Positions 47,467-58,762 of a DNA stretch of 64,000 bases are shown here, piece by piece. Source of the stretch: Protula sp. h YS-2021 (lineage: Eukaryota > Annelida > Polychaeta > Sabellida > Serpulidae); the NCBI GenBank assembly GCA_949752745.1, contig OX457029.1, positions 11,261,511-11,325,510 on the forward strand, written 5' to 3'. A program made the position numbers and the translations under genes. The notes beneath the pieces were generated by a model. That model had not been told where the DNA came from and searched no databases. It saw only the letters and a list, made by a program, of their open reading frames with translations. Numbering within the stretch: position 1 is the stretch's first letter; the number at the start of each line of letters is the position of its first letter.

Positions 47467-48000
47467 CCGTAATTACCGTAATATAAACCGCGGCGTATAC
47501 ACCAGTTTTGCATACAAAACACCCGGATGCGGCTTATATACAGGTGCGGCTTAAACACCGATTTCATTTACAAAACTTGGAGTATTTGATAATTTTTTAG
47601 TAAGTGTTTTTGTGTTATAAAGCTAAATAAGTACCTTTAAAATTTGGATGTGTTGGTTGTTAGACACAAAGAAGAATATTTTATTCTGTTTTTATACAAC
47701 ACTTACAAACACATACCAACCTGTTCGGCAACTATCTACTATGAAATAGAAGATAAAAACATTCTGCAAGCTGCTAAACTGATCGCATAATCTCTCACAA
47801 ATGAGTGTGAACATTATATCTACATATACACGCATACTTTCATGTAAGGGTATACATATACCGGTATAAAGACCAATCATGGATGCGGCTTATTCACCGG
47901 TGCGGCTTCTACCCCGATTTAAAAAACATTCCCTCCCCCCCCCCCCAATTTTTTTTTTTTTTTGGGGGGGGGGGTGCGGCTTATAGACCGGGAATTACGG
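47467..48000. mobile_element. MITE with CCGTAATT...GCCGC ends and poly(C)/poly(G) hairpin
   Basis: Left CCGTAATTACCGTAATATAA-ACCGC and right GCGGCTTATAGACCGGGAAT-TACGG are imperfect inverted copies; GTGCGGCTTATA(T)ACCG recurs internally. Near the right end a C-run, AA, a T-run and a G-run form a potential hairpin (47935-47975). Confidence 0.6.
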
Positions 48001-48775
48001 CACACTGAAACTTTCCGGGATTACAAAATAAAATTACAGTTATATTTTCATATACCATTACTTGGTCACTTAACAAACATTTGATACCTGAGCTATATAT
48101 ATATACATGTATATATATGTGTGTGTATGCATATTTATATATGTAGTGCCTGTTTTGCAAAAATGGCGCATTATATACACATTGTCCATATCGGCTTTTC
48201 GCTATTAATGTACAGAAATAATATACGAGAAAGAATTTACCCCCATAGCTCTTATTGTGTCCCAAGTCAGGATAAGGAAGGGCAATGGTTTATACCGCGG
48301 GTTAGGGTTGGGGATAAGCAATACCCCCCCCCCCCCCCCCCCCCGCCCTCTCTCTGTCACATCTGACTAAAATGAAGTAAGAGAAGTAGGAAACTTGGAT
48401 AGTAAAACAAAAAATACGCCATTGGATATTGAAGACATCTAGAAGGTGGTGTGCTTAAACTAAATGCTACGCCGTACTTCGTTAGGGATGGAAAATATTG
48501 CCAGCATTGCCAAAACAGGTTTCATGCGTGGCAAACTGCAGACATGAAATGCAGACATGAATTTTAATGTTACAGAATACCAACATAACCCGCGTGATTG
48601 AGGGACCGAAGACGAAAATCATCCGCGCCAATGAACGGCTGGAGGGAGGTCCCTTCCCGCATATCGTCGTCCCGCCCGGGCACTTCTGTATGATCAAAAA
48701 TCCCTGCAGGTAACTGAACGGTCGTTGTTCCGCATTTGCCAGCCCCTTAGCCATAGGTTTTGGTGCTGTCCGCCC

Positions 48776-48907
48776 GTAGGGCCATCCATGGAAGGGCGTT
48801 GTTCCGTAGGGCCGTCCATGGAAGGGCGTTATTCCCGTTATTCCGTAGGGCCGTCCATGGAAGGGCGTTGTTCCGTAGGGCCGTCCATGGAAGGGCGTTA
48901 TTCCCGC
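48776..48907. repeat. Tandem repeat GTAGGGCCGTCCATGGAAGG, unit ~30 bp
   Basis: About four and a half units GTAGGGCCGTCCATGGAAGG-GCGTTGTTCC, one with a short expansion (ATTCCCGTTATTCC). Every unit contains CCATGG. Confidence 0.9.
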
Positions 48908-49059
48908 CTTCATAATCTAATTCCTGTGATATTTGGTACCGGTATAAAGATGACATACCATAGTGGGTAGGACCACGTTATTTTGATGTTGACCTTGATC
49001 CAATTTAAAGGTCACAATGACCACTATTTTGGATTCCAGCTGGGGGCTTTGCTCTCTGC

Positions 49060-51560
49060 AATCTTTGGTACCCAACAGCCAGCCCACACGGCGGTTCGGT
49101 CTGTTGTGTATAACACCTTTTTACTCCGCAAACTCACTGGGCATTCCGCGAAAATAGTACTCATAAAGTGAGGGTCTACTTTTTAAAATAGTGATCCACG
49201 ATGGGGTGATACATAACAGACAGATCTCCTTAGAGGTCAGCTGTTGTATAATAACACTGTACAATTGCTTGTTAAATGTTTATTGAAATTTTCATTTCAG
49301 TTGGAAATTGTGAGTTTAGTAGTCAATAAAAAGTGAAAAAAAACGTCATAGTGTTAAAAAATATTGTCATTTAGTTGTTGGCGATATTTGACGGAATATT
49401 TATTTGATGGTGTTTGTGCCCGCGTTCCATGTGTCTGAAATGTTTGCTAGCCGTATGTTAGGGTTTTGTGTGGCTAATATATATGTCCGTGAGTGAGGAT
49501 TTTATGTCTTTGACTTGTCATTGCATCAGGGTATCATGTGTTTGTCACGTATGGTCGTGAACCAGCCTTTCATGTGCTTAACGCGCATACCCAGGAATCA
49601 GCATTCCATGTGTTTGGCGCGTGTGTCTGGGAATCAGCATTCCATGTATTTAGCAGGCATGCCTGAGAATCAGCATTTTATGTGTTTAGCAGGCATGTCT
49701 GGGAATCAGCATTCCATGTGTTTAGCAGGCATGTCTGGGAATCAGCATTCCATGTGTTTAGCAGGCATGTCTGGGAATCAGCATTCCATGTGTTCAACAC
49801 GTATGTCTGGGAATCAGCATTCAATGTGTTCAGCACGTATGTCTGGGAATCAGCATTCCATGTGTTTAGCAGGCATGTCTGGGAATCAGCATTCCGTGTG
49901 TCTGGGAATCAGCATTTTATGTGTTTGGTACACATGTTCGTTAATCAGCATTTCATTATCATGTGTTTAGCACGTGTGTCCAGGAGTCAACATTTTATTT
50001 GTTTAGCACGTATGCCCGGAAATCAGCATTCCATGTGTTTAGTACGTATGTTCGTGAATAAGCTTGTCGCATGTTCACGATACTTCTGCGTGATTTCGTG
50101 GTTTTTACATTGCCCAAAAAGCCCTAAAATGTTTAGTGTTTTTAAAACACAAGCTTGGCCTTGTGCCTGTACTTCTGAGAACATTAGTGATGCTGTGAAA
50201 ATCCGAAAATTCGTCGGCCTGTGTATTCAGATATAGTGGTGTTGGCTTGGGCAGGTAGTGGGTCATTTATACAAGTCCGACGGCTAGCGCAATAAAAGAA
50301 GCCTTTAGTGTAGTTGTTGTGTGTTGTAAAACATTATTCATTGTGTTACTTTGGCGAGGTATGGCACAATAATATACATATGTTGGAAGGGTTAGGGTTA
50401 ATACTCGATATTCTCTTTCCAACCTGTCTAGACTTTCAGCGTATTCCGGAGAGAAAATATTTGTTTTATTATATATCTCAGCCTGCCTTGAATTGTGCAA
50501 GAAAACGCTCCAACAAACATAAATAAGACGAAATAAAATAGAGCCGAAATGAGTTATAATAATTTCGGCATTTTTAAGGAAAGTGTGCAAGTACGTTACA
50601 TGACATTACAAGTACACTTCATGTGCAATTGCGTTCTGTAACACTTATATCTCGGAAAGCCATATACGGTTCAGTGGAAGGGAAGCACTTACTCTGTGGT
50701 AGTGACTTGGCTGCATCGTATCTGACGTGCAAATAGCCGCAGCCATGTAGTCTCTGTATCTTTCTAAAATGAGTAAGGGGTTTGGGGCAGTAGAACCTGA
50801 GACGTGGGGACCCAAGCCAAAAAACTGGGGGCCTCGGGAAACCGGACAGCCACCAATTTCTAGCCGTAACTTGCCGGGGGAGGAGGAGGCGAGGGTGAGA
50901 CAGTAGAGCCTGAAACGCGGGGACCGAAGCCAGAAAACAAGGGATCTTGGGCCACCGGGCCGCCACCAGTTTCTAACCCTAACTTCAGAACAAAATCTGT
51001 CCTAATAATAGAACATGCACAACGAATACGCTCCCAAAACAGCCTATAAGAGAAGAAAGAAACATAGAATAAAAGTCAAATCCACTGGCGAAAAAAAAGG
51101 TCAAAGCCGCAGTTATTGCACAACCAATGTCTCCCGTAAAAAGGGCGTGATGTTTGTTCTGCTGTGAGTGCAGTTGTTGGTATGACTAATGTAAAAAGAT
51201 ATCTGAAATTTTATTCAGACATTCGTGATTTTCAGTTGCGTGATCGTACCGCTTGTTGTAAAACAGCTGACCTCTGATGAGATCTGTCTGTTATGAAAAA
51301 CACAGAGCGGGTGGATCTTTTTAAAAGTCGTTCAAGTCTTTCATGAGTATTAATTTCGTGGAATCCCCAGTGGGTCTGCGGAGTAAAAAGGTGTTACACA
51401 CAACAGACCGAACCGCCATAGAGGTTGGTTGTTGAACATATTTTAAGAAGTAATTCCTCTCTATTATGAGTACTATTTTCGTGGAATCGCCAGTGGGTCT
51501 GTGGAGTAAAAAGGAGTTACACACCACAGACCGAACCCGCCGAAGAGTTTGGCTGTTGAA
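49060..51560. mobile_element. Fold-back element with ~190-bp inverted arms
   Basis: The left arm 49068-49250 (CCAACAGCCA, GGCGGTTCGGTCTGTTGTGT, AACACCTTTTTACTCCGC, ATAACAGACAGATCTC, AGGTCAGCTGTT) is repeated inverted at 51256-51560. The right arm has an extra ~125-bp internal duplication. The interior holds the 36-bp minisatellite. No transposase seen. Confidence 0.75.
49555..50045. repeat. 36-bp minisatellite (GTGTTTAGCAGGCATGTCTG...)
   Basis: About 13 units of 36 bp (CATGTGTTTAGCAGGCATGT-CTGGGAATCAGCATTC). Since 36 is divisible by three, two frames stay open for over 150 codons with 12-residue repeats. Units diverge toward the right end. I treat it as non-coding. Confidence 0.9.
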
Positions 51561-52379
51561 CAAGAACTATTGCCAATAAGAAATTTAAGCGCGTTTGGGT
51601 GTGCTTCGGTGTTCAGGCAATCACTTTAAAAAGTTGAAAGCCTAATTGATGTTCTTTCTGATATGCATACAGTTTCGGTTGAACATACGGGTTCTGTGAC
51701 GTGGTAATCGGTGACAAGATGTAAGAGGTATACTTAGAGGGTGACCGAAAATATCTTCCTGGCCTTGAGAAGAATAAATAAGAACCAGAACGGTTTTTGC
51801 CCCCTGCCCCTTCTTCTGTTATATACCCGCAGGAAGGGTACATAGTGTATAATTCCAGTTTCATTTAGTGGGAGGATGGGGAGACGGTGATGGGGGAGGG
51901 GGTGCCCAGGTGCAGGGGATGAAGGGGGGGGGGGTGATTGCGCTTTTGTGAAGTTTCTGCTTTGTGAAGAGCTATTTGCCCGAGAAATCGTAGAATTAAC
52001 GTCATTAAAAAAAAAGAAATAAATAAAAGAAAATCGTGCTATAATTCTAGGTGGTGTAGCTCATGTATGACGTCATGTGTGATGTCATGTGTCATGTTTG
52101 ACGTCATGCCGTTTGCTACTGATTGTTCATTTTCATAAACCGGTTTCTTTGGTTCATTTTTTAATCTTCGAAACATCGTTCTGGCTTTTTACTTTCATAT
52201 AGCCATTATACCTTAATGTTAAAATTTCTGTTGAAAAAAATGTTGTTACATTTTACACATTTAAAAAAAATTTTCAAAGCTACATATTTCTTTCAAGTCA
52301 TTGCTTGTAACATCTTTTATCCATACATCCATTATTACCCATCTTGTGAATTATGAAAAAATCTGCAGTTATGTGTAAT

Positions 52380-52799
52380 CAGGGCAATAAGTTTACTTTT
52401 CAGCTCGGGGTCCCGTGGGACCCCGACCTCTGAAACCAGGGGTCCCGAGGTAAAGTGGTGGGGTCCCGACATTTTCGGGCAATACAAAAAAAGTTAAATT
52501 CTATAAAATCAATTTTATTGCAACAAAAAAAAAATAAATGCGATTAGTTATATCATGCAAATCACAAAACTACTACTTCTAACAACAAAGAGAAACACTG
52601 AATGATGCTACATTAAACAATGAAAAAATCAGTCATTTTCGATCTTAGCGGTGATACAGAACAGTTGCAAGAGAACACCGTCTTTTTTTTTTTTTGGGGG
52701 GGGGGGGGTCCCGCGGGACCCCAGGGTCAAATTCCAGGGGTCCCGAACCGATTATCAGGGGTCCCCGGGACCCCGGGACCATGTGAACTTTATGCCCTG
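52380..52799. mobile_element. CAGGGCA-ended MITE with GTAAT duplication
   Basis: Left CAGGGCAATAAGTTTACTTT and right GTGAACTTTATGCCCTG are inverted, and GTAAT flanks both sides exactly (52375-52379, 52800-52804). Sub-terminal regions carry GGGGTCCC(GTG)GGACCCC palindromes; the middle has a T-run and G-run. Confidence 0.8.
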
Positions 52800-53184
52800 G
52801 TAATTATTATACAGTTAGTACAGTTTTTGTTATGGGTAATAAAACCGGTTTATACAGCAGTTTTTTTTAAAGGCACGGTTTACAGGTATACATACATGTC
52901 TATACAAATATACATACATTCGTTGATCTAACTGAGAGATAAAGTCGCACTTTTGTATGTTCTCGCGTGTGCTCTCACATGTGTTCTCGCGTGTGTTTTC
53001 ACGTGTTTTCTCGCGTGTGTTGCTTTACAGATTCTCTCTCTACTCACTCACACGGCGCAGTAGCACCTCGTTATAACGACATCGGTTTTAACGACATAGC
53101 GCTGAGAGCGGCATAACTCTGTGGTCCCGGAAATAGGACAACACACAACCGGACAAAACCCGAACAATCAATACTCGACTGGAA

Positions 53185-53390
53185 AATGCCTGGCATAGCA
53201 CATTACCCGGCATAGGACATTATCCGACATAAGAGGACATTACCCGGCATAGGACATTATCCGACATAAGACATTACCCGGCATAGGACATTACCCGACA
53301 TTGGACATTACCCGGCATAGGACATTACCAGATATAATACATTACCCGGCATAGGGCATTATCCTATTGGACATTTTCCGACTTGGAATC
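53185..53390. repeat. 17-bp tandem repeat GGACATTACCCGGCATA
   Basis: About 11 units of (AT)AGGACATTACCCGGCAT with variants (ATCCGACATA). Confidence 0.9.
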
Positions 53391-53799
53391 AGGCATGTAT
53401 TGTGCTTAGCGAATTGCAATTAGCAATTTTTACTGTGATGCCTGAGCACATCGGTTTCCTGTCCCGAGTCGTTGGACCTACCGAGATTTGCAATTTATTA
53501 TCCAGCAAAATGTATATAAACCCTCTAAACCTCGGGGTTAAAACATACTGAGTTGCACCATTCATGTCGTGGATTATTTGACCCGGATTGCTTGTGTGGG
53601 ATCGCAGCATACGCATGTGACGTAACATAATAGAAACCATAGAGATTATCACCCGATTATCCCTCAGATAGTTTTGGTATTTTGTCAGCTTGTGGGTATT
53701 TTGAGGCCATTTACATTGCTGTAACATTTGTCAAACGTACCTACACTTTTAATGGCGATTTGTCTTGAAATAAAGAAGTAAATGATCGATTTGTACTGT

Positions 53800-54065
53800 C
53801 TCGTTTCTGGGTCGGGTCTTGTCGTGTAGGGTAATGTCCTGTGACGGGTCTTGTCGTGTAGGGTAATGTCCTGTAGCGGGTCTTGTCGTGCAGGGTAATG
53901 CCCTGTGGCGGGGTCTTGTCGTGTTGGGTAATGTCCTGTGACGGGTCTTGTCGTGTAGGGTAATGTCCTGTAGCGGGTCTTGTCGTGCAGGGTAATGCCC
54001 TGTGGCGGGTATTGTCCGGGCGGATATTGTCCTGTCGCGTATCTTCCAGTCTGGTATTGTCCTGA
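53800..54065. repeat. ~32-bp tandem repeat GGGTCTTGTCGTGTAGGGTA
   Basis: Seven to eight units of GGGTCTTGTCGTGTAGGGTA-ATGTCCTGTGAC lie downstream of the first TIR receptor gene. Each includes GGGTAATGTCC, the reverse complement of the core of the 53185-53390 array. Confidence 0.9.
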
Positions 54066-54159
54066 ATCCTGTGGTTTCAGTCAAGCTTTTCTCTGTGTCA
54101 GTGTAACGAGACCAAACAAACAAAGATGACGACATGATTTCTCTGTCCAACCCTCTCAC

Positions 54160-54445
54160 CCAGAACCATGGCTTTCTCTTATTCAGACCTGTGACTGTTT
54201 CTTGGTCAGAATTGTGACTGTCTCTTCCTTAGAATCGTGATTGTCTCTTCAGAACCATGGCTTTCTCTTCCTCAGAACTATCTCTCAAACAGTGTTGCGA
54301 CTATTTCTTGCACAGATTTGTGACCATCTGTTGCACAGTATTGTGAATGTGAACAAAGTCGTGACTTTTCCTTGTGTAGAACTGTGACTCAACCAGACTG
54401 TGGCTTGGATGCTATTCTGACTATCACATTTATGAGTGACGTTAT
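54160..54445. repeat. Degenerate repeat TGTGACT-TTTCTT
   Basis: About nine loosely similar 30-bp units (CAGAATTGTGACTGTCTCTT) fill the interval up to the stop codon of the first TIR receptor gene, thus probably its 3' UTR or flank. No clear polyadenylation signal is seen on the minus strand here. Confidence 0.55.
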
Positions 54446-54450
54446 TGTGA

Positions 54451-56738
54451 CTATTTCCTACTCAGGACTGTGAATCTATTACTCAGTTTAACGATTGACT
54501 GACAAGGCGATATCTCTTTTTTTTCTGCATATCCCTTTGCAAAGAATTTTGTCTCCCACTGTCTTATGGTATCAAAGTCTTTACACTCGGACAGTGGGGG
54601 ACCTAAATGAGAAGATATAATATGTTGCAGTTTTTCATGAAAGCCAGGCTCATCTATATATATACATGTGTACGCCTTATAATACTCTGTTAACAATGGT
54701 GGTACATTAGTTAAGCTGTCAAATGTCTGGAGCAGGACTAAAATAAGGTGAAAACTCGTCTCCTCTATGGCTTTATGATAGGCGTGGAAAAACTCGTATT
54801 TGCACCAATCGCTGTCCACGAAGTTCTGCGAGATCGCCATGACAACGCCGCGGGATTTGGCAAGTGCGCCCTGGATATTCTGTACGATGAGGCGACCGGC
54901 GCAGAAGTCTCGGTCGGCGATGCAGAGCTGGTATGACGTCACCTCCTCGAGCGGTACGGCGATCTGGTCCTTGACGGTGTGGTAATCCTCGCTGCTGTAA
55001 ATCAGAAATATATCGTACTCCTTATCAATGGGGTTGTCAGCTTTTTTACCGCCGGCGACCACACCGCATTGTTGGTCCAGTGATCCCCCGGGAAGGGATG
55101 ACTTTGCCGACCTGACGCCACGGCGCCATCTCCACACAACGACACTCTGTACAGCGAGCAAAATGAAGAAGCTCGCAACACTCGCGACGGAAACAATGAT
55201 GCCATTGATGCCGGATCCATCACGTGTTGTTTCCATAATCCTGTTGCATGACGGGATAGGCAGGTTCCAGGTGCCGTTTAGTAAACACCGGAAAACAGAC
55301 GGACCTTTCAGTTGGTAGCCGCTGTTGCATTGAAATGAAGCGTTCACGCCTGCCATGGGAACGCTTCCTTCGTTACTGTACGACACATTCCCGTGGATGA
55401 ACTCCGGCGGAGGGCAGGTGACGGGTTCATACACACACACATCCGGGTCCAGGATGTCTGGGAAAGGCGTGCAGCCGATCGTCACCCCTCCTATGGGCAG
55501 GTGCCCGCAGGCAGCTGTGTAATCCAGGCACATGCGCCTACACGGCGGCAACACAACGCCCTCGCCAACACACTTAGGCGCAAATAGAAGGCAGGCCAGA
55601 TAATAAGCGTGGCTGTAGCAGTTGCTACGGAGGTTATCGATGGAGGCCTGCGCCACGTAGAAATCGACGACACTCTCCACGGCAATGTACCTCAGCGACG
55701 AGTAAGTGTCGTAGAAGGCCTTGCACAGGTTATGGTACGGGTTGTTGGTGAATCTCTTACACTCCGTAACAATATCTGATTCAAACTGAAACGAATACTG
55801 GAAGTCAAGTGCTTTCACAGCTGTGCAGGGGTACCCAATACTGATGTTAAAAATGACTTTATAGCCAACGAGGATATTTATAGTAGCCAAACACCGGATG
55901 TTGTGACTTTGCTGCGTGCAGAGCGTGTCAGTGCTGCGTTCTCCGGAATGGAACCACCACAGGGTGCGATCGGTGTACTTCACACTCGACAGGCTGTTGT
56001 TGAAACTTTGGCTGCCCGCCAGACCCAGTCTATCGCCGCCTTCGTCACCAAGGGCAACGTAAAGCACGGGGCAGCAGCGGTCACGCGGAAAGGTCACGTT
56101 AAAGACGATCGCTATCGCTGTCGTTTTGTTCGGTGAAGTCACCAGTTCTGGTATAAAATGTCTTTTTTCCGCTTCTGGCACTGATCCTGAAAGACAAAAT
56201 CCAACCTTTTACGCTGTTTCAATTTCGCGACGTAATACTAACACAGGCTATTGTTACTCAACGTTTTGTACATTTCATTCAAGACATGAACTACTGATAT
56301 CATAAAGAAGAACATTCTCTATCGGCAGTTAATGTATGCAAGATTTAATTCCTATTTATCTATTTTATTTTATTTATTTGTTTTTTTTTTTAGGGTTGGG
56401 GGGGGGGAGGGTTAGAATTCATTGATTTATTAACTTGTCTTCATATTAATATAACCCGTTCCGTGATTTACTAATTCAGAATAATAAGTAATTGGACTAT
56501 GCAAAAGATGACTTGCCTTGAAAGCTCATTCTTATATTTAAGAATGGATTAATTAAGATGTTGATAGAAAACGCGACGTTCAACTTTCCTCAATGCTACG
56601 ATGTTACCGACTGACATGCAGAAGTAAACTTACTTCGCAATTCCTCTAATAGTGACAGTGTTGGATACCTGAGATTGTGTACAACGCCCCGGAAACAAAA
56701 CACAATTGTGTCAATAACAACACATGTTTCGTATCCAT
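54451..56738 (-). CDS. Frizzled-CRD/Sushi/TM/TIR receptor A
   Basis: Two exons, 56738-56669 and 56186-54451, joined in phase 1 (donor CTCAG|GTATCC, acceptor TTTCAG|GATCAG); 601 aa. Residues 1-24 are a signal peptide (MDTKHVLLLTQLCFVSGALY). Residues about 35-165 are an unrecognised ectodomain (DRCCPVLYVALGD, ISIGYPCTAVKALDF). About 166-274 is a Frizzled-type cysteine-rich domain (CYSHAYYLACLLFAPKC, LPPCRRMCLDYTAACG). About 280-337 is a Sushi/CCP module (TCPPP, FQC, FRC, GTWNLPIPSC). About 350-377 is one membrane helix followed by RWRRG. About 414-555 is a TLR-like TIR (EYDIFLIYSSEDY; DRDFCAGRLIVQNI; SDWCKYEF). By analogy the TIR should signal in the cytosol and the Frizzled/Sushi part should bind an extracellular ligand; ligand and pathway are unknown. 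The BB-loop Pro is Ala. Sister of the gene 2 kb upstream. Confidence 0.93.
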
Positions 56739-57929
56739 TTCTCGTCTTTTATTTGGAATGGCGAAACCATTTCACGTAACCCTTCACCTACAGTAGAACA
56801 CGTTCCTCATCGATGCCTTTCTGTAACGACATCGTCTCCATAACCTTGATTGTTATACTGCGAACTATCCGTTTTTTAAAGTTTTTGTTTATGCTTAAAT
56901 ACTGTACAAAATAGTTTTTTTAATACATGTTTATGGTCATCGTAAATTCTCAACAATTTTCAGTACAGAAATGCAAGAAAACCAAGACAGACTTGAAATA
57001 CTTCCTCCAGTGCCGATAAATGTGTCAGACATAAACATGATAGATGCTTGTATAATTATGATCTTAACTAAAAAAAAGTAGCTTGTAGGGGAAGTAAAAA
57101 GAACATAGCAACTTTGGTGTGTTTTTTGTTTTTGATGACTTTGCGTTGTATTGTTGCCCTGCAGTAAAGAAATAAATTATAAACGTCGTATTGTTTAAAA
57201 TAAGAATTATGAAGTAAATAAGAAAGCAGATATTTTTTGGTAGGTTACTGCGGAAGAGACTACCGATAAATCGAATGTTACAGAAATCAAAATGCTTCAT
57301 TCTTCTCATAACAAAGGATAAAAATAAGTTGAACAATGTAAATTGTTATCTTTTGGCGAAAGGAATATAAAAATATTGAAAAACTGAATTCACATTTGGC
57401 TGTTTATTAAACTGTAGGTAGTTCAGTACTGAATAACTTATTGAAATCTAACAATTTTGAAAATACATTTTTGTTTTCGATTGTCGCATATTTTTCTGTT
57501 TTTAAAACAAGAAAATAAGTTGTTTATATAGCCTGCAACATAAAATGATGAAACAATGAAAAAAAAGCGATTTCTGTGACATTCAATTTATCGGTGGTCT
57601 ATCCCGGAATAACCTACCAGAAAATATCTGGTTTCTTATTTGCTTCAGAGCTCTTATTTTAAATAATGCAGTGTTAAATAAAAATTGGGGGAGTGTGACA
57701 AAATCATTTAGTACTTTGTGACGTCACAAATCAGGGAGGGAACGTTTGCTAAGTCACAATGTAAAATAGTAACGTGTTCAATGGAATAAGCAGCCACATT
57801 GATCAGTGTATTTTTGTGTTATCATTGCGGTTGTTGTTGTTGTTGTTCTTGTGGTTGTTTTTGTTGTTAAGTGAAAACATGCGTTGCCTTGAACCGGAGT
57901 TTTTATGAAACACCTCAAAGAACTAAAGC

Positions 57930-58288
57930 AATAACATAACATCACTGGGAAACAAAGTTGACCTCGTTTCGTTCGAGGTGTTACGTGATTGGTCCGTCGA
58001 TCTGCCTCGTGTCACAGCAATAACATAACATCACTGGGAAACAAAGTTGACCTCGTTTCGTTCAAGGTGTTACGTGATTGGTCCGTCGATCAGCCACGTG
58101 TCACAGCAATAACACAACATCACTGTGAAACAAATTTGACCTCATTTCGTTCGAGGTGTTACGTGATTGGTCCGTCGATCTGCCTCGTGTCACAGCAATA
58201 ACATAACATCACTGGGAAACAAAGTTGACCTCATTTCGTTCGAGGTGTTACGTGATTGGTCCGTCGATCTGCCACGTGTCACAGGCAA
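57930..58288. repeat. 89-bp tandem repeat, four copies
   Basis: Units start ATAACATCACTGGGAAACAA and contain GTTGACCTCGTTTCGTTCGA, GTGTTACGTGATTGGTCCGT and GCC(A/T)CGTGTCACAG at constant 89-base spacing. Each has an inverted CCAAT (ATTGG) and a TTACGTGA site. Because 89 is not a multiple of three, the open frames through it are accidental. Confidence 0.95.
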
Positions 58289-58647
58289 TGTTGTTTTTAT
58301 TTTTGTGATTCTTATTACTTTGCTATATCGATACTTTATCGTTGAATTGCAATGTTTAAATGAAGAAAAATTAAATATTATTCAAAATACTGGTGGTAAT
58401 GCTCATCCCATCTTTGGTCTGCTCTTAAATGAAGAAGATTTGATAGTTAAAGTAGAATATGCGAACATGTTAGACAGGAAGTGGCTGGGAAGAAGCAAAC
58501 TTTTAAAGTGGGGCGGGCGGAGGAGGGGCGGGGAGGGTGGGGGCTTAAATCTGACTCAAAATAGCCACCCATAATGGTTAATCCCCCACTGTGAGGGCGT
58601 AACACAGAGAAATCCGGCATCTAAAACCCAACAACCTGTTACTTCGT

Positions 58648-58728
58648 CCAAAAAAAAACAAAAAAAAAAAGAAAAAAAAAACAAAAAACAAAAAACAAAA
58701 AACAAAAAAAAACAACAAAAAAACAATC
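58648..58728. repeat. A-rich tract (AAAAAC)n
   Basis: Runs of A with regular C or G interruptions just downstream of the receptor B stop codon (about 35 bases away on the minus strand). Confidence 0.9.
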
Positions 58729-58762
58729 ATATAACTCAGAGTTAATTTGTTTCAATTTTATT

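Larger units (their letters stand above)
25500..54450. other. Gene-poor, transposon-rich interval (about 29 kb)
   Basis: Between the BUB3 5' end and the first TIR receptor I found no host exon chain with compatible phases on either strand. The content is repeats, MITEs and transposon relics listed separately. Subregions where I see nothing definable: 30980-31380, 31560-32200, 42210-43150, 45230-46600 and 50590-51250. Confidence 0.5.
56740..58762. other. Interval between the two TIR receptor genes
   Basis: Contains the 5' flank of receptor A and the 3' flank of receptor B. Apart from the 89-bp array and an A-rich tract, it is AT-rich sequence with no exon chain seen. No TATA box at a convincing distance could be fixed. 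Confidence 0.5.

Noticed and set aside
49555..50045. Possible CRISPR-like array
   Set aside because: Units are contiguous without unique spacers, and the DNA is animal; it is a minisatellite.
49515..50236. 151- and 184-codon frames with 12-residue repeats
   Set aside because: A 36-bp unit keeps frames open automatically; no start context, domain or splice support.
54748..56136. Several plus-strand frames antisense to receptor A (and equivalents in receptor B)
   Set aside because: Mirror frames of a conserved GC-rich coding exon; they carry no domain and fail to match between the two genes beyond the coding similarity.
58167..58574. 135-codon frame over the 89-bp array
   Set aside because: Begins in the tandem repeat, whose unit is not a multiple of three, and ends in low-complexity sequence.
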